Origin: Jaapia argillacea MUCL 33604
Taxonomy: Eukaryota; Basidiomycota; Agaricomycetes; Jaapiales; Jaapiaceae
Direction of reading: 5' to 3'
Length of the DNA: 64,000 nucleotides
Assembly (NCBI GenBank): GCA_000697665.1
Contig: KL197712.1
Span: 1,817,592 to 1,881,591, forward strand
Position numbers and translations under genes: made by a program. Below, in pieces: positions 42,918-55,858 of this stretch. The notes beneath the pieces were generated by a model, which saw nothing but the letters and a program-made list of their open reading frames with translations, had not been told where the DNA came from and made no database searches. Numbering within the stretch: position 1 is the stretch's first letter; the number at the start of each line of letters is the position of its first letter.

Positions 42918-44574
42918 ATGTCGTACATCGCCGCCTTGCAAGCACATCCGGTCGCGTTCCTCGCCCCTACATTGACTAGTTTGACCGTGCAAGCTTTTCA
43001 GACGGGCTTGCTTTTCGATCTTTCCGTCCAGTTTTGGGCTCGGGCAGATCAGGAACACAAATTGATCAGGACGATGGTTGCCTTTGTCTCCGTTGTTGCA
43101 ATGTACGTTCGTGATTTGGGTCCGGCTTCTACTGTATATTTATTATCTGTCGACAGTTATCAAACCACGGCAACATTTGCCTCCCTCTGGCGGCTCGATG
43201 TCGCTCATTTCGGAGACTGGGTAGGTCTCCGACTGGGTATCGAACCGTGTTGCTGATGTATTCCTGTAGAATGAACAGCTTGTCCTCACTAACCCGGATA
43301 GGCTTCAAAGTGCAGTGGTCAGTGGTCTCCCCGATAATCACAGGTGGTTGGGGCGCTCAGTGTGCTTCTCCCTAAGACTGCAGCATTGGCCTCTCCCATT
43401 CAAGCTTTCTTGATTCGACGATGTTGGATTGTATGTATTCCTAAGGCAACTTCCCTCAATTATAGCTTACTGAAACAGTCGACAGCTCACTAACAAGAAC
43501 TCTCCTCTGCTGGTACGTCGATTGTCGGCACACGTGTTGTAGATCACACCCATCCGATTCCCGGCAGGTCTTTCTATCCTCGTTGCTGCTGTCAACGATT
43601 GGCTTGAGCGTCTATCTTTGCATTGCCATGTTTACTTTGTCTCTGGCCCGCGGCCGAACATCCACACTTCCGGTATAGTTTTCATTTGCCTATCAGAAAC
43701 GAGTACTAATGGTGATACAGCTTAACGCACCTTGTGTGTTCGGTCATTTACTTTGATAGAGACATTTCCTGATAGTTGATATTCAGATATCTGGAGTCTC
43801 ATATTATCCGCAGGTGTGTTGACCCCCCGACTTACCATCAGCTCGGCTCTGAATACTTAGGTGCAACCAGTACTAGATTTAACGCTCACAGTCGTTCGTG
43901 CGTCCTCTCCCAATTTCCAATTCTCCAACTAAAGTCAAAGGCAGTTTTTGTTTTCCTCTGGCGCTCTCGATTCGACGCTTTTTCTCCCCGCGTTCGCCGT
44001 GTAAGTACGGACTGGGATAGTCCCCACCATCTAGCACTTGATACCCTTCTCATAGACCATCCGTCGAGTCGTCCTGATATCTTGGGAAGCTGCGGCCCTC
44101 CCAGCTGTCTGTGCAGTCCTGGCTGTGCTTATGTATACAACAATGGTATACTTTGTTTATCGTTCCTCTCTCCTATCCTCTTATATATTCAACCACAGGG
44201 AACTCACAATAACTGGACCTTGTTCTTTCACGCCATCCTTGGCAAGTTTTACGCCATCTCATTGTTGGTCACCTTGTGAGTTCTCATCCAGAACGGCATT
44301 GATTGGGACCACCGCCAAACATTTTTTGGTTGCTAGAAACGCCCGCGCTGATCTTCGACGATCGAACCGTGTCCAGGTGCTCCAACCTGCTCCTCGTGCA
44401 GAGGCTCATCTTCCTGTGTGTCGTCTTTTCCTTTTCGATTCAACCCATTATTGTCGGCTGACCATCTCTTCGAAGGTGTCAATTAGAGATGAGGGTCTCC
44501 ATATTAGTATCTCATCACCAGCTCATCATGACGCGAGTGGAGATTCGTCAACACCAAAAGATTCCTATCCATAG
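42918..44574 (+). CDS. DUF6534-type multi-pass membrane protein (317 aa), 14 small exons
   Basis: Exons 42918-43102, 43157-43220, 43270-43324, 43384-43430, 43486-43512, 43568-43672, 43721-43733, 43787-43813, 43871-43890, 43935-44000, 44056-44145, 44199-44275, 44337-44415, 44476-44574. The spliced protein follows the family pattern known from mushroom proteins: LAPTLTSLTVQAFQTGLL, WARADQEHKLIRTMV, WRLDVAHFGDW, PIQAFLIRRCW, SAVLDLTLTS, RSRFDAFSPRVRR, WEAAALPAVCAV, FFHAILGKFYAISLLVTLN. About seven hydrophobic helices and a polar C-terminus suggest a receptor-like membrane protein of unknown role. Exons of 13, 27, 27 and 20 nt were placed by family fit, and a few boundaries (the donors at 43325 and 43891) use weak sites. 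The last intron (60 nt) could be retained without breaking the frame. Confidence 0.75.
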
Positions 44575-44732
44575 TAGAGATGTTAGGAGGATACTCGGCC
44601 TCCAGGTTGATAGATAGATGGTGTCCATCCTACGAGAGCAACAGCAGTTCATTCAAAGGGACGTCGAAAGCATGAAGGCATTTGAGAGCAAAGCGAAAAA
44701 ACAGTGTAGAGTACAGAATCCCGCCAACGTAT

Positions 44733-47700
44733 TCACACAATGCTGATACCCCCCACACATCCCATAAGCATCGGGTCGACAGTCCCCCCTGTCGTCTCCT
44801 CAAACCACGCGTCCATCTTCTCAAACAATCTCATTGCCGATCCACCCGCCTCCTTCTCTGCCTTCTTCCCAGGCCACATTGCTTGCTCCTTAATCCCAAC
44901 AAAATTGATAGGCAATCCTCGAGAAGTCGGTTCAGGAAGCTTGATGACCAAGTCGACGGTCCACCTGTCCATGCCGTAGAACGATCCTTCCTTGATATGA
45001 TGCCGTGCGTATTCATCTGGTGGGTTATCGTCTAGAGTCCATTTCAGGACGTGAGCATCAAACGCAATTGCTGGACAAGCAAAGTCAGCTAGAAGCACGG
45101 ACGCAATAGAAAAGTGACGAACAAGTCCAAATCACACCAGGGTGATCAACGACAAGGGTCAAACTCCTTGTCCCATTCTCTCGGTCGACAAAGTCCCTCT
45201 CTGCTGAAACCGTGATAAACTTCCCAGCCGCGACACTCGACTCGTTCGCATACGCTCTATCCACCGCCATGTCGATGAGGAAAGGGGATAAAAAGGCCGA
45301 AAACGGGTATAGAACATCCCAATCACTGTTATATTCGTCCATGATGACGGAGGTCGGGTGATTGCCTTCAGCGTCGTATTCAGATGCGATCGCGGAGACG
45401 AGTGAGTTGAAGCCCGGAGCGCCATCTGCGGATGCGATATGGAGGTGTTGTTCCCCAGTTGTTATCTTTAGAACGATCAGGGGCGAGACGTGAATCATGT
45501 AACGAGGATACTCACATTCTCCATATGCAAGACAAACAATCGTTTCTGGTGCATATCATCAAATGGATTTCTCATCGCGAAAACACCCATAAGGACAACC
45601 GAAATAACACCCAACGTCACAACTGCCCTCGACGTCACTCCCCGACCAAACCTATGAGCGAAAGGTAAAGCGAGAGGGACGGTGTACGCGCCGGTGAGCG
45701 CGACGATGGACGCGATGACATGATCGGCAGGAGCGTCGCCCCCGATACGGCCAGTCTGTAAAGATGTTATCCGTCAAGGAATGATAGATGCAAGATGGAA
45801 CCAAAATAAACGCACCAACGGAACGAAGAAATCCAAGATCGCACAAATCGTCTGCGTGCCGGTTAAGAGCGGCATAGTTTGCCCTAGTACATACGTCCAC
45901 AAGGAAATCTCCTTCCCAGCCTTGCCATGTCTCGCAGTGATGCCCGAGTAGTGCAATGTGAGGGAGATGAATAGAGGGAACGCAGTGAGGAAGAGTAAAA
46001 CACAGGACCCAACGCCGGAGAGTTGGATAGCGAAAGCGAATAGTGATTGCACGAGGAGGAGGGAAGTGAGTAGAGTTTGTTCATGGATTTTGCCAATGAA
46101 AAGTTGAGATATCAAGGCACCTGGATCGTTCAAACGAACATTAGCATAACAATATGAAGCGGAAAGATGGTACATACCGGCAAGGCTAGGGGGTCCATAA
46201 AGAACCAAACATGAGAATTCTTCCTTGAACCAACTCATGCCACTTCTCAGAACCTTGCTCATCAAGAAGGCGACGACGTTGGCGCCAACAAGGGCACCCA
46301 GCACACCCGCCATATACGCAGCAAGCCCTCGAACTTGTTCCCACCAAACCTTCCCTATAAGTTTCTCAAACCCTTTCGCCTTGAGCGCTGGCGATGGATC
46401 GATAAAGGTTACGTAGATGAAACCGAGGGAGAGACAGAGGAGCGACGAGTAAAGGATGAGCGCAGTGCGGAATGAATAGAGGAAGAAGAAGCCCATGAAG
46501 GAAAAGTAGACAGTGCGGGGGCGAGTGTAGCCGGCATCCAAGGACAGAAGGTTGGAGTCTTTCGAGGACAAGTGAAGGAGGAGCGCGAGCGCATTGTCGG
46601 CCATGTGCTAGATGGCACAACGAAGGTCAGTTTTGAGTACGAATCGCTAGAGCGACACATACTTGGGCGACTCCGGGTTGGATATGTTCTACGAGATCCT
46701 ACGAGATGACCAAAGGTCAATAACGGTACACGTCAAGGAGAAGAGATGAAGAACTACCTTCCGCATGTGGTATAGGTAACTGTTCCCGACGACAGCCATC
46801 TAAGCAGAATAGTCAGTCTCGACTGCACCGAGAAGTGGCGGAACGAATGACTCACGTCGAGCCCTGTAACGTTTAGGTATTGTTCGAATTGTCGAAAGTC
46901 AGTACTTAAGAAGGGACGATAGTCAGATCCTACGAGGATGGAAGGAGCGGAACACTTACTCGGATAGAAGGATTCCTGAGCTGAAGATCTCGTTCGCGAC
47001 GATGGTTCCAAATGGTCTGGCACGTCCATTAGTCTTTCGATGGGGAGGAGCATGGGGTCAAGAGGATTACCTTGGGACATGCGAGTAGGCTTCTATCATT
47101 TGTTCCGATGTTGCTTGGAACAGTAGTTCCGGGCCAGTCGTCCCAGCCGCTATTGGAAGGAAGTCAGCGATAGAGAAGATGAGGGAAAGCGTACGTTCAC
47201 ACCTTCGAGATTGATCGCAGCTCGTACACTACAAAAGCAATGTTAACGGGTTCCAAAGCAAACGCACGAAATTGACATTGATACTCACGTGTTCGCAATG
47301 GGATGTTGTGTAGAGAACAGATGAGAACCATCTTGTAAAGATTCCTCGGCGTTGTTGAACACTACCGAGAAACCCTTCAGCGCGTGCTGCAAAGACATCA
47401 TGGTCCCCCGACCAAGGGAGACAAACACTTACAGAAGATGACTGCATAACCCGGCTCCCACTTTCCAGCTGCTGCGAGACCAACCATCACTCTTGCACAT
47501 TCCAACATCACACCTACACTCAGGGCGTCATCCGCCGCACCGGGACTAGGCAATGTCGAATCCAAGTGAGCGTTAATGAGGACGGCGTGAGACTTGGAAT
47601 CAGGGGTGCCGTCCGAGATGCGCAGGACTATGTTCGTGAGGTTCACGTATGTCTTGTATAGGCGTTTCGACATCATATCGAACCTAGGTGCAAGAACAGT

Positions 47701-48219
47701 CCAGTTAGAAAACATAAGAAACGAACTTGAGAGGAAACCACGCACCGATGACTTCCGCTTCCAACCTGTCTCCAAACCTCGCATTCGAGCTTCCGCTCAC
47801 CTCCACTCTCCCTAACGACCCTCTCACACTCCTCCTGGATCTCTTCCACCTTCTTCAACATCCACGCATCTCCAAGTGCATGCTCCCTCGTCCCAACGGT
47901 TCTGTACCCGATATCTTCGGAAAGGTACTTGGCATGCGAGAGGATAGCGGTCTCGGAGAGTTGAGGGAGATTCGTTTGCGGGTTAATACTGAATAAAAGG
48001 TATCAGAAGAGGACAGGAAATACGGCCGCTGGCAGATACATACAGCTCTGTGATGGGTTCTGGCAATGCTGAACAAGAGTGGAAACATATAGTAGCCCGT
48101 ACGTCAGATACGGGGATATAGGACTCACAGTAATGCTGTCGAACAGCTAGAAAAGGCGCCCCGATGAGGAGTGGAGCCAAAATCAACAACGACCTTATAG
48201 GTCCCCAGCGCCGCGTCAT
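44733..48219 (-). CDS. M28-family membrane zinc metallopeptidase (870 aa), Pff1/ERMP1-like
   Basis: Sixteen exons (minus): 48129-48219, 48044-48068, 47746-47988, 47433-47683, 47289-47361, 47203-47228, 47071-47149, 46960-47016, 46856-46904, 46758-46799, 46663-46698, 46178-46607, 45816-46120, 45516-45755, 45138-45465, 44733-45070. An N-terminal membrane anchor (SLLILAPLLIGAPFLAV) precedes an M28 aminopeptidase domain. The zinc ligands and catalytic residues are visible: INAHLDSTLPSPGAADD (His and Asp about 158-172), NNAEE (catalytic Glu and ligand Glu), AAINLEAAG (ligand region). About eight membrane helices follow (residues 330-590), then a lumenal C-terminal domain. Architecture and length fit vacuolar/ER M28 proteases of the Pff1/ERMP1 group. 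Substrate not known. Convergent with the gene ending at 44574. Confidence 0.92.
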
Positions 48220-48801
48220 AACAATGGTATACGCTGCTCAGTCTTAGTACTTGGAACAAAGCAGGCCTGAACTTGGGAAATAACAACCAACACGAGAGGC
48301 AACCCTCGGCGAACAGAACAGAGAAAACGAGGGAGAATGCAACGCTTCAAACACCCGCAGTGCTCAGTTCAGCGATCGGCGTACAACTTTCCAGCGCAGT
48401 GGATCTTAGGCTTTTTCACGGGCGCTCACAGTTGACGGCATTTTTGGAGACGAGGCCCGCTCGGAGACCGGGACGTTGACTGGTGATCACTTCATCAGCT
48501 TGGCGGGTACAGTGCGGGTGCATGTGGTACTCGAGCACAGTAGCAGACAACAAGAGGATGAGTTGGGAAGACGTGCTAGGTCAAAGTGATGGGTAGATAG
48601 CACGAAAGGAGAGAAATAATTAAGATGGGAAGGTTCTCGTCGCGAAGCAAACTATTCAGCGATGCGGAGATCCGATAGGGAGGTGATGGTTCAGGTGACT
48701 TCGGTTTCAACCTCCATGCGTCCCGCTCACCGCATCAAGCACATCGCGAGGTCGATCTTGGGATTAGACTTCACTTCGAGCCCGAAACCTTACTCAATTT
48801 C
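48220..48801. other. No gene seen
   Basis: Upstream of the M28 gene and downstream of the NOP8-like gene, both on the minus strand. It carries the M28 promoter. The plus-strand frames (48273-48479, 48662-48940) overlap the 3' end of the next gene or have no recognisable content. Confidence 0.45.
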
Positions 48802-50955
48802 CTACTCCCCTGCCCCTACACCTCCACCCCTCCTCCCTGCTTTCCCTCCCTCCCTCCATCTCCTCTTCCAGTCTCTCGTCAACTCCAATTTATTCTCCTC
48901 CCATTTCTTCCTGATATCTTCTTCGGTGTCGGTACGATAGAAGGAGAAGGCAGGCGAGGATGGATGCCAGCCTTTCTGGTATGCAATCGACATGAAGTCC
49001 TTTGTGTTCTTGGGGTTGTACCTGTTTGGATGTATGCCGGTTGAGGACGATGAGGGAAGGGGAAAGAAGAGTGGGAGGCTCGGGTCGAAAGTCTGGGTTG
49101 GTCTTGTTGTCTGAGTGGCAGGCATGGATTGGTATGTCGGAATGGGTGGAGCCGGGCGTTCCGAGATAGTTAGATGAACTGGTAATTGATGTTGTGAGAA
49201 GTCGACTAATTCTTCGTCTACTTCGATGTCGAGATCGAGGTGCCCGAGTAATGAGAATCCAGCTGAAGGAATGATGGGTCAGTCAGGATGACATAGAGTA
49301 CGATCAAATCGCGATAAAACGAGTTGGACGGAGAAGTGGGAATTTGACCAGCAAGGAAATTCAAAGAACGAAGAAACCTGGGAGCCAAAAGCGAGAAGAA
49401 CAGCCAGCAATAATAATGAAAGGAGAGGTACAGATAATCGGAACAGACGAAACCAGATGCTTACCCTCTTCCTCCCTCGGAGCGAACAAATCCTTCAATT
49501 TTGTGACTTGCGAAGAGCCTTGGTCTTTCTCCCCTCCCTTCCGAGTCTCTCCCTGAACCACCGGCGCTTCCTCAACCGAAGACGACAGCCCTTCACCCTC
49601 CTCTTCAGAATCGGACTCAACCTCGCCCTCAACCTGGGCCACCTCATCGTCTCCTTCGGATATCTCATCCTCAGCTTCACCCATCCCGCCCTCACGATCA
49701 TGCATCTCGGTGTCTTCAACATCACTCCCAACACTCTCCTTCCCTTCCCACTCGTCCTTATCTCCGAATAGAGAGGCGAGAATTCCTAGAGACTTCTTCT
49801 TTTCTCGATCAAGGTCGCTCGTTGTTCGGGAAGCGACCGGAGTCGTCGCAGCAGGAAGAGGGAGATGCGTTGGAACTGGAGCCGGCGTGGGCTTCGTGGG
49901 CGAAGACACAGGTTGATTCGATGATTGTGCGGGAACTTCGTCTTCACCTCCTGCGTCGCTAGAGTGATTGCCGTCTTGATCGGCTTCGGCCTCAATGGCA
50001 GACTCGACTTTGTCATCCAAATCTTCCCCGCTCTCGTCCTCGTCCTCATCACTCTCACCCGCATCATCCAGGTCAACTCTCGCAATCACACTTCCCGACA
50101 CAAGTAGCAAACCTCCTCCACCCAAAAACGCACCCTTCAGATGCTCCGATCCCCACCTAGTCGGATCAATCGTCCTCCTACGAGCCCTAGTAGGTGGCTC
50201 CCTCCTCTTCACCTTTTTCACCTTACTTCCCTCGGCGATTTTCTCCGTCTCTTTCCCCTTTCCCTTCCACCCTCTCTCTTCCTTCCCTTTACCCTTATCT
50301 TTCCTGGCTTTCTCTCGGGCACTTGCGGGTAATGGTGGAAGCGGATGTTCGGGTCTCATTCGAACTGGACGGACGACTGTACCTCCGGGTGTGATTCTCC
50401 ATCCTTTCGCTTCGCCTGACGAGACCGCTGCAGGAGTGATGGGGTCCATTATAGGTGCATGGATACCTTGAACCCCGCGAGGGAGGCGACGTTTTTTTGT
50501 GGGTTGAGATATGGATGACGGGGAAGGCGAGCGATCTCGCTTTAATCTAGGAGAGGGCGGTGAGGAAATGTCATCGATTGATACATGTGAATATGGGGAA
50601 CGATATGATCGTGAAACGTACCTTTGTTGGTAATCAGGTTTCGCTTCTCCGATCCTTAGTTTTGCACCCTTCCAAGTCACACCACTCAATAAATTCATAC
50701 CTGATACCACGACTGAGTTAACCGTCCTCTGTCTCATCGTATAACGAGCAACTCACATCGAGCCAATCCACTTTTCGTTCCCTCGACCGTTACATAGCCG
50801 AACTTTCTCGGTACTCCTAATGCATCGAGTAAACCAAATCCGTCCAGAGACTTGACGGTTCCGAAGGTCGAGAGACGTGTCTGTAGGTCGGCAGGAGTGA
50901 TTGATGGTGTCAGTCCGGAGATGTGTAGGCGTTTGGTGATCAAAGGATCAGACAT
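48802..50955 (-). CDS. NOP8: RRM protein resembling ribosome-assembly factor Nop8/NOL8 (606 aa)
   Basis: Exons (minus): 50757-50955, 50622-50700, 49465-50546, 48802-49262. An RRM fills residues 7-95 (RLHISGLTP ... KFGYVTVEG ... WKGAKLRIGEAKPDYQQR). The middle is long and low-complexity: basic (KGKGKEERGWKGKGK) and acidic (DEDEDESGEDLDDK) tracts with a TRARRR motif. The C-terminus has the Nop8/NOL8-like module: SLLGHLDLDIE, then FSFYRTDTEEDIRKKWEENK and LTRDWKRRWRE. Nop8-type proteins act in the nucleolus in 60S subunit assembly. The 75-nt intron 50547-50621 keeps the frame if retained, giving a 631-residue form. Assignment rests on domain order and the C-terminal motif. Confidence 0.8.
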
Positions 50956-52799
50956 GGGCGCGACGGGCGGGTGTGGTGAGGGTCTGTGTTATTGAAACGG
51001 TTGGGTCGCGAAAAAAGCTCGAGAAGATTGAAACAAACGTTGTGCGTTGCCGTCAGAAACAGAATACAGTTGAATAAGTTCCACTGTAGGAGATTTCAAA
51101 TTTCGTCCTTTGCTCGAGTTCGTCCTGACATCGAGTTTTTTCGTCGAAGGTGACTGGCAGGAAATTCAAATGTTGTCTCCATCAGAGGTTGGGAATTTCC
51201 CACAGTTACGACTCTTCGAGTTGTTTGTTCAAGACCAACTTATATCATCGTCTCCATCGAAAACCGAGAGGATTTTGTTCATGTTGCATTCATTTCACGG
51301 TGAATGACGCCTCATACCCGTGTTGTCAGCGACTCCGAGTTGTGTCAGCTCTGTCGACTGGGTCGACAGAGGCCGATTGTACTCTTTGGCGGCGTGCGGA
51401 ACTCCAAAGAGCTCCAAAACCATCCGACAGTCTACCAGAGTACTCGCTTATCAGGTGAACTCCTTCTGCGTTTGTTGACTTTACGAAGGTAAGCCCAACA
51501 ATTTTGTCTCTCTAGATGTCGAATAACCGTAACGCCCACCTTAGCATCCTTTGTTCCTGGTAAATCCCATGAATGCCCTCCGAGAACCCATAGCAAAGCC
51601 ACAAGACTTCGAGTCCCAACTTCTCTTCATCGAACCCGCGTCACAAGCGGTGCCGCTCGATTAGTCTCCACCTCCAATGTCTTGCTGCGTTGGATGCAGA
51701 GCTTGATTTACTTTGCATCGACGGACGATGGTAGTTGGTGGTGGCTTCGTGAAGTTCGTAACTTCGCGTTTCCCTTTCCCGAAAGGGAAGCCTGTGTGCT
51801 GGACTACACATTCTTTAGTACATCAAGCACCATTCTATTCGGGCTGGACAGGTTGTGGAAGTCCCTCCATTTATCTCTTCCCTTCTTGGCCCACTGCGTT
51901 GGTGTCGAAGTCGCCTCAACTTCTCTTCCATGGAGCTTTGAGGTAATCCCATCATTCTTTATGGAGTGAAACGAACCAATGGCATCTGCAGCCCACGAAT
52001 CGATATTCGACTCAGCTACTCAACCCTAGTACCATTGACATCCTATTATGTTTTCGGGAATATCACACGGCGCAGCTAGCTGGAACTCGACAATCACCGA
52101 TTGACCTACGTTTTATGTCAAACAATCTTTCCCTCAGATTGGTCTCTCTCCTGCTCGTCTCCGTCGAGCCTCTCGCTTCCCGGCGCCATCGTAACGCTTC
52201 GCCTTCACGACTTCAGACGCTGTATTGCGGGCGAGCTGCCTGCGTGTTGATAGGGACGAGAGTTCGGATAGTGGAAAGAAGTCAAAATGGTCGGAGGAGG
52301 ATGATCGAGGAGTAATGATGGGTGATGATTCGAATTTGTAAACTTTACGACGTCAATAGTCGAAGGCAAGTCGCGGACGAGTGCAACGCGACTGTCTCGA
52401 TACTAGAAGTCCGCGCGAAGCACACCGAGATTTCAAGGGGGAAAGTAAGCTGATTATTTGTGCGACTGTAGCGTAGTCTATATGAGTGAGAGGAGAAAGG
52501 ATCGTAGGTATGAAAGAAATGCGAAGATAATGGAGCACAATGTGATAATAGCAAGTAGTTGCCTCGGGGTGATGATAAGGAGAAGTGGACGAGTACGATA
52601 ACAGGAGAGATTTGAAGAGGTGAAGGAGAAGAGAATGAAATGAAGGCGAGAAAGAAACGTGACGATTTCGATGGTGATGGCGTGCGCAGTCGATCCTCTG
52701 CGACACTCGGCTTGACCTGTGTGGCATCCCTCCAAATACCCTGATCGTACATGTCGAGACTCCCGGACTTCATACGGATGTCGAATCCCGAGGCATTGC
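50956..52799. other. Intergenic, 1.8 kb, no gene seen
   Basis: Short overlapping frames on both strands (for example 51150-51458 plus, 52345-52773 minus), none with splice structure or known motifs. A G/A-rich stretch lies on the plus strand at 52555-52660. It may contain degraded sequence I cannot recognise. Confidence 0.45.
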
Positions 52800-54701
52800 C
52801 TAGTCCTTTTTCTCTTGTTTGACATACACAAGGAGGTCCGCTTCGGGATCGAGCCCCTTCTCCGGATCACGGAAGAGGAAGACGGCGATCATGACGACGG
52901 ACTGCAAAAATCCAAGAGAAAAACAGTCAGAATCGTTCGTTTTACGGACGACGAGGTTTAAACGGTATAGACTGACGCAGAAGGTGAGGATGGCAAGGCA
53001 AGGCAATATTCCAACGAAATCTATGCGAGACATGGATGTGTGTTCGAGGCTACAGATGGTTCAGCCGCGTTACTCACCGATAATCGCACCTGCAACGGAA
53101 GAGTAACCTTCATCAATAACGAGACATCTTGAGACATAAAATGAACACACCAAAGCCAGCTGGGGCTCCAGGTAACGTCGATCTCAGCTGCGTAAACGCA
53201 AACAGCGCGGCGACGGGTAAAGCAAGAATAGCCGCTGGCATTGCCATTCTGAAAAAAATGACGGCGATACTCGCCGCCAAGAAAGTTAGAGTGACGAGCC
53301 CTGGATGATATCAATTAGGAGAGGAAACATGGAAGGTGGCTGAGGACACACATATCGCAATGACGATGAACAGCGCGTAAACTCGGACAACCTGACCCCT
53401 CGTGATCTCAATGTCAGTGAAGATGGCAGGCTCCGATATGGTGTGTGTGGCTGTGAGCTCTGCGTTGAATCCGCTGAGAATAACAATGAACATTTGATCC
53501 TGGTAGAGATGGAGAAATACCAACACTGCGATACCGGTGGTTTTGCAGATGTTCACTGGCACGAAGTCACTCGTACTGTTGATGACTCGAGCGAACATGA
53601 AAATCGCAGCTTTGTATCTGGCAATAAGTACCAAAGATCTCAACAACAGGCCGACTCTCCAACGAGACCGAAAACATACTTGTCGAATGGATAGGACTGA
53701 GTCGTTCGATGAGTATCGTAGTTCGTTATGACGATGTTGGTCCGGAAAAACGCGGAGTTCGCTAATTCATTCTGTGATGCAGCGAAGGTCCCGTTCAACG
53801 TGAAGATGGGCGCGAAGGGAAGGTTGTTGTCCGATGGCCCAGTACTATCATTGCTGGGTCGTACTAAATTTCTAACATGGAATTCAGACGGGTTGAGAAA
53901 ATGGAGGCGAAAAAATGTGGGCGAGGAAAGAGCGAAGGATTGAGGGAACTTACTGGTCAAAGTAGAGATTTACGTCCGGGCAAGACATCGATGGGGTTTG
54001 CTGGCCACAGCCGTAGGCAACGATGATCCAATCCATGACCATGGTCTGCTGGTCAGCATCAATAGAGACTAAATTCGACCACAGGAAGATCTACAAAGGG
54101 CGAGATTAATTAAATAGGTATCAGAGTTTGGTGTAAAGGCTCGACGTACTCCAGTGCTGTACGGACTATCCGCCCCATCAAAAGTGTGAAGCCTCAACGC
54201 CCATCCCACGCCAACACCGATCGCCGAAATCGAAAGCACGACGAAAGCGCAAAATATTCTCCAGTGCCGCCGGAAAAAAATAATCTTCTGATGCCCTTCC
54301 TTTTCAGCTTGGACTATCTCACTGACTAAATCAGATGAACATTCCTCCACTCTTGCCTCAGATGTGCCTGGGGCAGGTGCGGGACGGCGTTTGATGAAAG
54401 TTGCGATTAAGCCAGCAGTGGCGAACGAGAGACCTGGTGGAGCATTGGGTTTGTCCGAAGTAAGTGAGGCTGGCGGTGGAGATGACGAGGCGAGAATCTG
54501 GTCGTTATTGCCACTATCGGGGGTCAGAGAGCCCGGCGGAACTGTCGGTGAAGATTTTTCGAGGCTTGAAGTGAGTTGATCTTCGTGAGAAGCGGTCATG
54601 GCGGTAGGGGATGCAGGGAGCAGGTTTGGAACCATTTCCCCAGGATGAGGAGTGGTGAGAGGACGAGGAATGGAGGTGGAGGATGACGCAGAGGGGTCCA
54701 T
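52800..54701 (-). CDS. DUF4436-type membrane protein, copy 1 (484 aa)
   Basis: Eight exons (minus): 54150-54701, 53954-54090, 53680-53871, 53352-53617, 53151-53300, 53078-53089, 52977-53020, 52800-52901. The N-terminal 130 residues are Ser/Pro/Thr-rich and cytosolic in character. A membrane helix (FCAFVVLSISAIGVGVGWAL) precedes a Cys-containing outer domain (DWIIVAYGCGQQT ... SCPDVNLYFDQ, SYPFDKY). Three to four helices follow (VRVYALFIVIAI, LVTLTFLAASIAV, FVGILPCLAILTF). Order and spacing fit DUF4436 proteins; function unknown. Exon 6 is only 12 nt and present in both copies. The last intron uses GTCAGT where copy 2 has GTAAGT, and could be retained in frame. Tandem paralogue of 55859-57662. 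Confidence 0.82.
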
Positions 54702-55858
54702 GCTAACTGAGCACAGGATAGGTTACAGGCAAGGTTGTTAAAAGATGGGAGCGTGAAAACTGAGAGTCGACAGAAGTGGGCTGCGGCATATTTATTGTTC
54801 AAGTTGTTGAATATGACGACAGTTCCGGCTCAGCGCCTAGATAACACATCGTCGAGAGAAGTCGGGAGTCACGACCAGAGCGTAGCTCCGCTGTGGGCAA
54901 GGTTGCCAGAGGTATCCGCACCGAAGCTTCTCTCGGGATGCCGCAGGACAAGTTTGGAACGAAGCGTCGAGAGGTGCCAGTCAAGATGAGTGTGAAACGC
55001 CCAAAGTTTGGTACGTTAGATAATGGGACTATGGAGTGAGACTTTTGGGAGATTGCCATGAGGGTAGAATCCGGCGATGTCTTTTCCTCAGACAGGGGGA
55101 AGACGTGAGTATCGTCAGGAAAACGTACATGGGGTGTTCTCTGCAAGGCTCTGTTCCCAGCAGTGGAGGCACTATACTTGAATTGCATCTCCACAGCAGA
55201 CACGAGGACATGTAGCCCAGCAGAGAGAGAGAGAGAGTTCTTCGTTCTCCAGAGAATCAATCGTTCATTCTCTGAGAACTTATTGTGGATCCCAGCACCA
55301 ACTTAACGCTGCATCGTCAAGAGTTGGAAGGTGGAGGCGGAGACGAGGGAGATAACGAAGGTGACCAGAAGGTGAGGGTGAAACGAGAACCAAGGCCGAC
55401 GAGAAGCCGATGACGTTTACGTCGAGATGTGAGGATGGCAAGAAACTGATTTGCCCTTCACCAACTCCTCAATTTGCTGCTTTTCGTTCCATAACGACAA
55501 CCCGGAGGATTTTCTTCACCTTGTATGCGCACGGGACGGTTCTACAGTGTATCATGCCTGATTCTCTCTGTGATTCGGCCATTCAGTACTGCGGAATCCG
55601 TTGACGTTTCCCTTTCCACGAAAAGCCTCAGGCTGGCCGCGTTGGGGCCACAAAACAACTTTAGCACCGGGGAGTAGTACTTCGTACGGAAGGATCGCTC
55701 AGGCAGGATTCCCGGAAGTATCATCTATAGGAACTCGAACCTCCACCCTTTTACAGTTGCCCTATGTATCATCCCTACAAACGAATCCGTCCCGAGACCT
55801 TACAGACTCCATACAGACGCTGAAGCTCATAATTGACAATCCAAGTCCGAGTCAGTTC
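54702..55858. repeat. Upstream region of copy 1, duplicated in front of copy 2
   Basis: Stretches match the region after 57764, in the same order. Examples: TATCGTCAGGAAAACGTAC near 55110 and again near 58155; CGTTCTCCAGAGAATCAA near 55250 and 58254; a GACGAGAAGCCGATGACG-like block near 55400 and 58500. Minus-strand frames here (54799-55260) and in the copy (57893-58399) share only pieces, with shifts between them, so the conservation looks like promoter or leader and not protein. A (GA)n run lies near 55222-55236. Confidence 0.6.

Noticed and set aside
54799-55260. Minus-strand frames upstream of both DUF4436-type genes as a conserved protein gene
   Set aside because: Only pieces match between the copies (54799-55260 and 57893-58399) and the frame shifts between them, which fits conserved leader or promoter sequence.
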